Shown piece by piece: positions 57,797 through 64,000 of a stretch of DNA of 64,000 bases (position 1 is the stretch's first letter; the number at the start of each line of letters is the position of its first letter). Where the stretch lies: NCBI GenBank assembly GCA_038523925.1, contig JBCBIY010000001.1, positions 248,001-312,000 of the forward strand. Reading direction: 5' to 3'. Both the position numbers and the translations under genes were made by a program. Origin of the DNA: JBCBWG01 sp038523925 (GTDB taxonomy: Bacteria; Pseudomonadota; Alphaproteobacteria; Rhizobiales; Hyphomicrobiaceae). The notes beneath the pieces are model-generated. The model had not been told where the DNA came from, ran no database searches, and saw only the letters and a list, made by a program, of their open reading frames with translations.

Positions 57797-59020
57797 ATGG
57801 TCGAAATTAAAGCCGAGCGCCTTCTCGCGGACCTGTACGAATTGCGAGCAATGGGCGCTTACAAAACAGGCGTTCATCGTCCGACACTTTCCGATGAAGA
57901 TATCCGCTCGCGGCATTGGCTTGCGTCCAAGTTGGAGGCAATCGGCCACCGGGCTGAAATTGACGGGATCGCGAATGTCGTGGGCTTCGCGGCAGGGGAC
58001 GGGCCACATGTGCTGGCTGGTTCGCACCTGGAATCGCAGGACCACGCTGGCTGGCTCGATGGCGCCTTGGGCGTCATCTACGCGCTTGAGGCGGCGCGGG
58101 CTGTTGCAGAGAGCGGGCAGTTTGGAAGCCGCGGCGTCGACGTGATCGCGTTTGCAGATGAAGAGGGCCACTTCGGTAGCTTTCTCGGCAGCTACTCGTG
58201 GCTGGGCGAGTTGTCCGAAGACACCATCGATCGCGCCGTCGACCGCACCCGCCATGAGCCACTGCGTGATGCCCTGGCGCGGTGTGGCTTGGGCGATCGT
58301 CCGCGCCTTCGCATGCCGGACGGGCGGTATTCAGCATTTCTGGAAGCGCATATCGAGCAGGGCGACTGGCTTGAGGCCAACGCGCTCACTGTCGGTGTGG
58401 TCACCTCGATCGTTGCGATCTGGCAATACCGGATTGTGATTGAAGGGACCCAGAACCACGCTGGCACAACCCGTATGGCGATCAGGCGCGACGCCGGTGT
58501 CGCTGCGACGCGCCTGCTGCAGACCATTGAGCGCGAATTTCCTGCCGTGGCCGGCGCGCGCAGCGTCTGGACCGCCGGCTCCATCACGTTGGAGCCGGGC
58601 GCACCGAGCATCGTGCCTGGGACGGCAACGGTGCTCTTTCAGTTGCGCGATGCCGATCCCGAAACGCTGGATCGCATGCAGGCACGGCTGGAAGACCTTG
58701 TTGGCGAAGAGAATCAGACGGGGCCGTGCGACGCCCGCCTTGAGATCCGGAGCCGCTCCGTGCCGGCGGTCATGGACCAGGCAGTGCAGGCCGCACTCAC
58801 CCGCGCTGGCGAGCGACATGCACCTGGCAAACACGTGCTGATGCCGAGCGGCGCTGGCCACGACGCGCAGAACCTTGCGCGCCACCTGCCGTCGGGCATG
58901 CTGTTCGTGCCGAGCATCGGGGGGATTTCGCACCACTGGTCGGAGAACACGACCGACGATGACATCGTCACCGGCGCCCGCGTCTTTACAAGCGCGATTG
59001 CTGATCTGCTTTCGAGGTAA
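57797..59020 (+). CDS. Zn-dependent hydantoinase/carbamoylase-family amidase (M20)
   Basis: This 407-residue protein has the family's metal motifs: GSHLESQDHAGWLDGALGV (His77, Asp88), DEEGHFGS (Glu122/Glu123), LEAHIEQG and MPSGAGHDAQNLA near the C-terminus. Such enzymes hydrolyse N-carbamoyl amino acids, allantoate or ureidoglycine-type compounds, releasing ammonia and CO2 or an amino acid. It is transcribed divergently from the peptide-type importer, which might import its substrate. AGCAGG lies about eight bases before the ATG. N-carbamoyl-beta-alanine or allantoate are possible, but no hydantoinase or allantoinase is near to decide. Confidence 0.92.
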   Translation: MVEIKAERLLADLYELRAMGAYKTGVHRPTLSDEDIRSRHWLASKLEAIGHRAEIDGIANVVGFAAGDGPHVLAGSHLESQDHAGWLDGALGVIYALEAARAVAESGQFGSRGVDVIAFADEEGHFGSFLGSYSWLGELSEDTIDRAVDRTRHEPLRDALARCGLGDRPRLRMPDGRYSAFLEAHIEQGDWLEANALTVGVVTSIVAIWQYRIVIEGTQNHAGTTRMAIRRDAGVAATRLLQTIEREFPAVAGARSVWTAGSITLEPGAPSIVPGTATVLFQLRDADPETLDRMQARLEDLVGEENQTGPCDARLEIRSRSVPAVMDQAVQAALTRAGERHAPGKHVLMPSGAGHDAQNLARHLPSGMLFVPSIGGISHHWSENTTDDDIVTGARVFTSAIADLLSR

Positions 59021-59096
59021 CAATGCGGCGGCGTGGAGAGGGTGACGTCCGATCTCTGGCAGCCATCGTCTCGCCCACGTCGCGCAGCCGGCCAGA

Positions 59097-60125
59097 TCAG
59101 GTCGCTGCTTGGACGAGACCAACGCAGGAGACAGATGCGAGCAGGGCGCCGGCAATGAGCGTCACGACGTTCAGTGCCGTGCTTGGCAGTGCGCTCCGTT
59201 GCAGGACCGTGTGTGCGTAGTCGCGCAGGTCAACCGAGAAGACGGCGACGAGAACCAGCGTGCAGGCGACGCCCACGGCCATCGCGAGTGTCGCCACGAT
59301 GCCAAGCCACAAGAGATTATTGGCGAGCGCAAGCAGCAGGATCGCAAACGCGCTTGTGCACGGCCGGGCGCCCATTGAGAGCGCGACGCCGGCAATCCCG
59401 AGCTTCGAGACGGTTTCGCCCTCCGCATGATGCGTGCTGCCGTGATCGGCATGGGCATCGTTGTCTCGGTAATGATGGGTGTCGTGGGGATGGTGACCGC
59501 GATGACCGTGCGCGGTGTGATCGCTGTGACCGCAGCAGACGCACGTCGACGTCGGCACGGCGCGCGCGACCGGCTGCGGCAGGAGGTCGAGTGCGAGAAG
59601 TTGGCGCAACACGATGGCGAGCCCGAGTGCGGCCAGCAGCAACAAGCTCACGACATTGACGGCGCCCTGCAGCGCGGGCACCGCGTTCGCAACGCCTTGC
59701 AGGCCGAGCGCGACCACGAGCACGACCGCAATCGCGATTGTGGCCTGCACGGCCGCTGCGGCAAGTGCGATCGCGATCCCGATCGGAACCGGCGCACGCG
59801 TGGCGGCCATGTAAGACGCGAGCAAGAGTTTGCCGTGACCCGGGCCGACGGCGTGGAGGACGCCGTAGCCGAAGGCGAGGAGCAGCACCGAAAGGACCGG
59901 GCCGATCTCAAGGCCAGCGCGCGCGCTCTTCACCATCGCGGCGATGTTGTGTGCGATGCCGCCATAAATCGCATCCCACCATGTCGCGTCGGCAGGCGGC
60001 ACGTACACCGGGCCGTCGCTCTGCGATGCGGGCCCGTGAACGCCGTGGGCGAGCGCATCGGGCAGCGCAGCAAGGGTCGCAATCGCGGCAACGAGCAACA
60101 GATGTGCGATCGGCGGATATCTCAT
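59097..60125 (-). CDS. NicO-family metal transporter, ZevB/RcnA-like
   Basis: This protein of 342 residues has an N-terminal hydrophobic leader, six to seven membrane helices, the NicO motif HAVGPGHGKLLLASYMAATR (about 108-127) and a cytoplasmic His/Asp/Cys-rich loop (CVCCGHSDHTAHGH and following, about residues 195-240). The second half has GVALSMGARPCTSAFAILLLAL. The family includes nickel/cobalt exporters and the ZevB zinc-uptake component. A Zur-box-like palindrome lies 117 bases upstream, favouring zinc. ATG 60125 is preferred; the longer frame starts with TTG. The DUF1007 partner ZevA is not adjacent in this window. Confidence 0.88.
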   Translation of the reverse strand: MRYPPIAHLLLVAAIATLAALPDALAHGVHGPASQSDGPVYVPPADATWWDAIYGGIAHNIAAMVKSARAGLEIGPVLSVLLLAFGYGVLHAVGPGHGKLLLASYMAATRAPVPIGIAIALAAAAVQATIAIAVVLVVALGLQGVANAVPALQGAVNVVSLLLLAALGLAIVLRQLLALDLLPQPVARAVPTSTCVCCGHSDHTAHGHRGHHPHDTHHYRDNDAHADHGSTHHAEGETVSKLGIAGVALSMGARPCTSAFAILLLALANNLLWLGIVATLAMAVGVACTLVLVAVFSVDLRDYAHTVLQRSALPSTALNVVTLIAGALLASVSCVGLVQAAT

Positions 60126-60241
60126 TGGCGCCCCAAGTGTTCGGCATCCAACGTGCAATGCAAGCACCAACTGAGGCTCTCTTCCCCCGAAGTCACTCGG
60201 TGAGCCTCGCGTAGCGGTGGTGTCGCCTGTATATGTTTTTG

Positions 60242-60257
60242 TGATGTTATAACATCA
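60242..60257. promoter_or_regulatory. Zur-box-like perfect palindrome
   Basis: TGATGTTATAACATCA is a perfect 16-bp palindrome with the ATGTTATAACAT core of proteobacterial Zur operators. It lies between the divergent NicO-family gene and dusA. NikR and RcnR sites look different (GTATGA-type half sites or G-tracts), so zinc control is the best reading. Confidence 0.65.
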
Positions 60258-60407
60258 TTGGCGGATGGTTGACGTGCGGCCTGCTGTCCGGCCCGCCAGG
60301 CGCGACTGCTGCAAGTTGCGCCGCCGCAATTGCGCGCGCCGCGAACCCGCGCGACAACAGCCGCTGCTTGCAACCCGCCACATCCTACAGCGCCCGCTCC
60401 TCACGCC

Positions 60408-61412
60408 ATGCCTCTTCCCCCGCACACGTTTGCCGTCGCACCTATGATGGACTGGACGGATCGGCATTGTCGGGTGTTTCACCGGCAGTTGTCGGCGCGA
60501 GCGCTGCTTTATACGGAAATGCTGACAGCGGAGGCGGTGCTCCATGGCGACCGCGAGCGTTTGCTTGGGTTTGATGCGGTCGAGCATCCGATAGCGCTGC
60601 AACTTGGCGGGGCTGATCCTGAGAAGCTCGCACGGGCGGCGCGGATCGGCGCCGACTTCGGCTACGACGAAATCAACCTCAATGTCGGCTGCCCGTCGGA
60701 CCGGGTGCAGTCTGGTCGGTTCGGCGCATGTCTGATGGCGGAGCCGGAGCTGGTCGCGGCGTGTGTGCGCGCGATGATCGATGCCGTGCCGGGCGATGTG
60801 CCGGTGACCGTCAAATGCCGCATCGGGATCGATGATCAGGACAGCGAGCGTGACCTCGACCGGTTTGTCGAAGCCGTCGCCGATGCCGGGTGCCGGCGTT
60901 TCATCGTGCATGCGCGCAAGGCGTGGCTCAAAGGGCTCAGCCCGAAGGAGAACCGCGAGGTGCCGCCGCTCGACTATGGCCGCGTCGCGCGGCTGAAGGC
61001 GCGGCGGCCCGACCTTGCGATCATTCTCAATGGCGGCATCGCTTCGCTTGAAGACTGCCGCACGCACCTTGCGACGTTCGATGGCGTCATGCTCGGCCGC
61101 GCGGCCTACCAGATGCCGTGGCTTATGAGCGACGTCGATGCAGCGATCTTCGGTGATGCATCAACGGAACGGACCCGTGGCGATATCCTGCGTGCAATGC
61201 GGCCATACGTGGCCGATCACCTGGCGCGCGGCGGGCGGTTGCACAACGTGCTCCGCCACATGCTCGGTCTATTCCAGGGCCAGCCCGGCGCGCGCGCCTA
61301 CCGGCGATTTATCTCTGAGCGCGCCGTACAGCCCGATGCCGGTCTCGTCACCTATGACGAACTCATCGCCCATGTAACGCGTGAGCGGCGGGCGGTCGTA
61401 ACCGCGGGCTGA
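60408..61412 (+). CDS. dusA: tRNA-dihydrouridine synthase A
   Basis: This protein of 334 residues has the DusA sequence FAVAPMMDWTDRHCR at the FMN-binding N-terminus, EINLNVGCPSDRVQSGRF with the catalytic Cys, VTVKCRIGID, and FIVHARKAWLKGLSPKENR. It reduces uridines in the tRNA D-loop (U20 region) using FMN and NADPH. ATG 60408 is chosen because homologues begin just before FAVAPMMDWT; the frame is open further upstream without family resemblance. The 282-base region upstream holds the Zur-box-like palindrome and nothing else I can name. A dusA gene can serve as a phage integration site, but none is seen here. Confidence 0.95.
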   Translation: MPLPPHTFAVAPMMDWTDRHCRVFHRQLSARALLYTEMLTAEAVLHGDRERLLGFDAVEHPIALQLGGADPEKLARAARIGADFGYDEINLNVGCPSDRVQSGRFGACLMAEPELVAACVRAMIDAVPGDVPVTVKCRIGIDDQDSERDLDRFVEAVADAGCRRFIVHARKAWLKGLSPKENREVPPLDYGRVARLKARRPDLAIILNGGIASLEDCRTHLATFDGVMLGRAAYQMPWLMSDVDAAIFGDASTERTRGDILRAMRPYVADHLARGGRLHNVLRHMLGLFQGQPGARAYRRFISERAVQPDAGLVTYDELIAHVTRERRAVVTAG

Positions 61413-61475
61413 CATGTCAGCAGAGACCTCGCGCGGCCATCGACGTGGTGCGCCTTACCGTCTACTTGAGCTCCC

Positions 61476-62309
61476 GTGATCAACCTTCCGCTTGAAACGC
61501 TTCTCCCGCTCGTCGCCGGCCTTCTTGCCGGCGGCGTCGTCGCAGGATTTCTGGCCGGCCTGTTCGGGATCGGCGGCGGCGGCGTCCTTGTTCCTGTTCT
61601 CTACGTCTTCTTCGGCGGGCTCGGGGTGGACGAGGCGATCCGCATGCACATGTCGATCGGGACCGCGCTTGCCGTCATGATCCCGACGTCTCTCAGCTCG
61701 CTCAGATCGCACGCGCGCCGTGGCAATGTGGACGGCAGCCTCATCAGACGCATGGCCGCGCCGGTTGTGTTCGGCGTCGTCATCGGCAGTGCCATCGCGA
61801 AGGTTAGCACCGGGCTCGCCATTCAACTCATCTGGATCTTTTTTGCGTCGCTGATGGCAGCCAAACAGTTCGTCGGCGCAAAGTCCTGGCGGCTGGGCGA
61901 TAACATTCCAACGAGCAAGCTGCTGGAGGTCTACGGCGTCGCCACCGGCATCATCTCAACGCTGATGAGCGTTGGCGGCGGCGCGTACATTACAACCATG
62001 ATGACCCTCTATGGCCGCCCGATCCAACAGGCGGTCGGCACGTCCTCCGGGTTCGGGCCGATCATCGCGCTACCCGGTATGCTCGGCTTCATCTGGGCCG
62101 GCTGGTCCGTCACCGGCACACCGCCGGGATCGCTCGGCTATGTCAGTCTGATCGGAGCTGCGTGCATGGTGCCGGCAAGCGTGCTCACGGCGCCGGTCGG
62201 TGCCCGTATCGCGGCGAGGTTCTCGCGGCGCGCCCTTGAGATCGCCTTCGGCGTGTTCCTGACGGTGATCGCGCTGCGTTTCGTCTGCGAAGTCGTCATG
62301 GAGATTTAA
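61476..62309 (+). CDS. TauE/SafE family exporter
   Basis: This 277-residue protein has about eight membrane helices in two halves. Each half starts with a glycine-rich motif typical of the family: AGFLAGLFGIGGGGVLVPVL and VATGIISTLMSVGGGAYITT. The family is linked to export of sulfite, sulfoacetate or other organosulfur anions, though many members are unassigned. The start is GTG at 61476, because no ATG precedes the first helix. It stands alone between dusA and the otn genes. If the isomerase-kinase-aldolase cluster of this window handles a sulfonate, this exporter might be relevant, but it lies over 40 kb away. Confidence 0.9.
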   Translation: MINLPLETLLPLVAGLLAGGVVAGFLAGLFGIGGGGVLVPVLYVFFGGLGVDEAIRMHMSIGTALAVMIPTSLSSLRSHARRGNVDGSLIRRMAAPVVFGVVIGSAIAKVSTGLAIQLIWIFFASLMAAKQFVGAKSWRLGDNIPTSKLLEVYGVATGIISTLMSVGGGAYITTMMTLYGRPIQQAVGTSSGFGPIIALPGMLGFIWAGWSVTGTPPGSLGYVSLIGAACMVPASVLTAPVGARIAARFSRRALEIAFGVFLTVIALRFVCEVVMEI

Positions 62310-62371
62310 CGTGCTGCATCCGAGGCGGACGCGAGATCAGAGCCGGGGCGCCAAGGTCGACCTGGCCTAAA

Positions 62372-63013
62372 TTAGCTGCGCCCGAACCGCGTGCGCAGTT
62401 CAGCGACATTGTCTGGTGTCAGGATGCGGAGCGGCCGGCCCTCGAGCAGCAGGAAGAGACGCGCGGTCTCCTCGAGCTCCTCGACCGCGTCTGTCGCGGC
62501 GGCAAGTGACTTACCCGAGACGACTGGGCCGTGGTTGGCGAGTAGCACGGCATGATGTTCGCCGGCGACCTTTGCGACGGCCTCAGCAAGCGCCTTGTCG
62601 CCCGGCGGATAGTAGGGCACCAGCGGAAGCCGACCGACGCGCATGGCGTAGTAGGCCGTGATCGGCGGCAGGCAGTCGCTATGGTCGATATCGCCGAGAC
62701 AGCTCACCGCGACAGAATGGGTCGAGTGCAGGTGGACTACCGCGCCGTCGTCCGGACGGTGGTCGTACATGACGCTGTGCAGAAACGCCTCCTTAGTCGG
62801 CGCGTCGCCGTCGATGTGCCGGCCGCTTGCGTCGAGGCGGGAAAGCCGCGCCGGATCAAGCGTGCCGAACGACGATCCGGTTGGTGTCATCAGCCAGCCG
62901 CCATCATCGGAGCGGACGGAGATATTGCCGGTCGAGCCGTGCGTCAGGCCGCGCTCAAACAGCGATAGCGCCGTCCGGCAAATTGCATCGCGGTTCTGTA
63001 TGTCAGCGCTCAC
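62372..63013 (-). CDS. otnC: 3-oxo-tetronate 4-phosphate decarboxylase OtnC-like class II aldolase
   Basis: This 213-residue class II aldolase-family protein has GSTGNISVRSDDGGWLMTPT, the zinc ligands in HLHSTHS and LLANHGPVV, and a Glu in TKEAFLHSVMYD at the catalytic position. In acid-sugar catabolism OtnC decarboxylates 3-oxo-tetronate 4-phosphate to dihydroxyacetone phosphate. It is coupled to the kinase gene upstream by a GTGA overlap (GTG start at 63013), the usual otnK-otnC pairing. The two aldolase-like proteins of this window (this one and that at 34807-35478) are clearly different. Confidence 0.88.
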   Translation of the reverse strand: MSADIQNRDAICRTALSLFERGLTHGSTGNISVRSDDGGWLMTPTGSSFGTLDPARLSRLDASGRHIDGDAPTKEAFLHSVMYDHRPDDGAVVHLHSTHSVAVSCLGDIDHSDCLPPITAYYAMRVGRLPLVPYYPPGDKALAEAVAKVAGEHHAVLLANHGPVVSGKSLAAATDAVEELEETARLFLLLEGRPLRILTPDNVAELRTRFGRS

Positions 63014-64000
63014 GAGATGCGGCTCCAGGCTTTCGTGAAGAAGTCCTCAGTACCGAAGTTACCCGACTTGAAGGCGAGGAGGAGATCGCGCCCATCGCGG
63101 CTCTTGACCCACGGCACACCGGGGTCGATCTCTGGGCCGATCTCAATCGCGCTGACGCCGAGCCCGTCGGCGACCGCGCCCGAGGTCTCGCCACCGGCGA
63201 CGATCATGCGCGTAAAGCCGTGGCCCGCGAGCCCGCCCGCAACGTCGGCGAGCAGGCGTTCAATGGCTGCGCCCGATGCGTCGCGTCCGAGCGCTGCCTG
63301 CGCCTGCCCGACGGCGTCCGGGCTGTCGCTTGAATAGATGAGGACCGGCGCGTCGGCGGGCTGGTTTGCCGCCCAATCGATGAGGTCGGCCGCTGATGTT
63401 TCGCCCGAGACGACCTTGGCGGGGTCGAGCTTCCGAGCTGGAACTCCGTCTTCGATTGCGTGTGCGACCTGACCGCGGGTTGCGACGCTGCATGAGCCTG
63501 CGAGGATTGCTGCGCGGCCGGCAGCGCCGGTGATGGTCTCGGGCGGCGGGGTCTTCGTGAGCTTGCCGGCCGCCTCAAAGTTGTCTGCAAGGCCGAGCGC
63601 GATCCCGGAGCCGCCGGTGATCAGGCGATGGCCCGCAGCCGCAGCCCCAAGCGTCATGAGGTGCGCATCGTCGATCGCGTCGGCGACCACAAAGCGCGGG
63701 CCCTGGTCTGCCGTCGCAGCGATTGCCGTGCGGACGGCGTCTGCGCCAGCGCTCACGGTCGCCGCATCGACCAGCACGACCGGCCGGTCCGATTGGCGGG
63801 CCATGACGCGGACGAGGTTTGCGTCGCGCATCGGCGTCAACGGGTGGTCCTTCATCGGGCTGTCAGACAACAGCGTATCGCCGACGAACAAGTGGCCTTT
63901 GTAGACGGACCGGCCGTTCGCTGGGAACGCCGGACAGACAAAAGCGGCGTCTGCGCCAAGCGTCTGCATCAGTGCGTCCGCGACCGGCCCGATGTTGCCT
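63010..64000 (-). CDS. otnK: 3-oxo-tetronate kinase OtnK-like, DUF1537 family (5' end outside window)
   Basis: About 330 C-terminal residues are visible, and the frame is open to the window edge, so the start lies beyond base 64000. Family features are NIGPVADALMQTLGAD, VCPAFPANGRSVYKGHLFV, LSDSPMKDHPLTPMRDANLV, LITGGSGIALGLADNF and the C-terminal MIVAGGETSGAVADGLGVSAI. DUF1537 kinases phosphorylate four-carbon acid sugars such as 3-oxo-tetronates. Its stop overlaps the otnC start. The dehydrogenase (OtnD/LtnD) and isomerase (OtnI) that normally complete the pathway may lie upstream, outside this window. Confidence 0.93.
   Translation of the reverse strand, partial: GNIGPVADALMQTLGADAAFVCPAFPANGRSVYKGHLFVGDTLLSDSPMKDHPLTPMRDANLVRVMARQSDRPVVLVDAATVSAGADAVRTAIAATADQGPRFVVADAIDDAHLMTLGAAAAGHRLITGGSGIALGLADNFEAAGKLTKTPPPETITGAAGRAAILAGSCSVATRGQVAHAIEDGVPARKLDPAKVVSGETSAADLIDWAANQPADAPVLIYSSDSPDAVGQAQAALGRDASGAAIERLLADVAGGLAGHGFTRMIVAGGETSGAVADGLGVSAIEIGPEIDPGVPWVKSRDGRDLLLAFKSGNFGTEDFFTKAWSRIS

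Noticed and set aside
60242..60257. Palindrome as a nickel (NikR or RcnR) operator
   Set aside because: NikR sites have GTATGA half sites with long spacing and RcnR sites have G-tracts; the ATGTTATAACAT core is that of Zur.
60408..61412. Integrated element at dusA
   Set aside because: dusA is intact and no integrase, attachment-site repeat or foreign-looking genes lie next to it.

Overview
The window looks like a high-GC alphaproteobacterial chromosome segment, possibly Hyphomicrobiales or Rhodospirillales. This is an inference from gene content (NasT/NasS control of nitrate assimilation, a betC-betB-betA cluster, TRAP and TctABC transporters, a short FrcA-type sugar ABC ATPase) and from codon use by eye. 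I found no tRNA, rRNA, CRISPR array, insertion sequence, integrase or phage gene. Most of the window is dense metabolic operons, each with its own uptake system.

Region by region. 1-2582: end of a ribose/inositol-type ABC importer plus a Gfo/Idh/MocA dehydrogenase. 2579-7392 (minus): DUF4387 protein, AtuA-family protein and a complete TctABC importer. 7767-18290 (plus): a TRAP importer, a convergent Sel1-repeat gene, then a tightly coupled run of di-haem peroxidase, PfkB kinase, LacD-like aldolase, fucose-isomerase-like protein, Gfo/Idh/MocA dehydrogenase and PdxA-like dehydrogenase. This run is the best candidate for an undescribed catabolic pathway. 18350-23004 (minus): choline sulfatase, betaine aldehyde dehydrogenase and choline dehydrogenase (choline-O-sulfate to glycine betaine), divergent from a large DUF3604 protein. 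25446-34624 (minus): a complete type I secretion locus (TolC-like protein, giant RTX/LamG protein, ABC exporter with an extra N-terminal membrane domain, short HlyD adaptor). 34807-35478: an orphan class II aldolase.

35658-49400 (plus) is a full nitrate assimilation operon: nasT, nasS, an attenuator-like leader, nrtA, nrtB, a fused double-ATPase nrtCD, nirB, nirD, nasA and cysG. 49438-57531 (minus) is a peptide-type ABC importer with an asparaginase-like protein and an amidase, divergent from a carbamoylase/hydantoinase-family amidase (57797-59020). This looks like an amide or ureide nitrogen-scavenging unit beside the nitrate genes. 59097-64000 holds a NicO/ZevB-type metal transporter with a Zur-box-like palindrome upstream, dusA, a TauE/SafE exporter, and otnC plus a truncated otnK (four-carbon acid-sugar catabolism).

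Recurring themes: (i) in three importer operons and in the secretion locus, the gene for the abundant extracytoplasmic protein is followed by a strong stem-loop without a U-tract, ahead of the membrane or ATPase genes; (ii) the many catabolic operons have no local DNA-binding regulator, the only regulatory genes seen being nasT and nasS; (iii) several family members carry changes at expected functional residues (PdxA-like His to Glu, asparaginase-like Asp to Ala, DUF3604 His to Gln). All start choices and functions come from reading the sequence; no database search was run.
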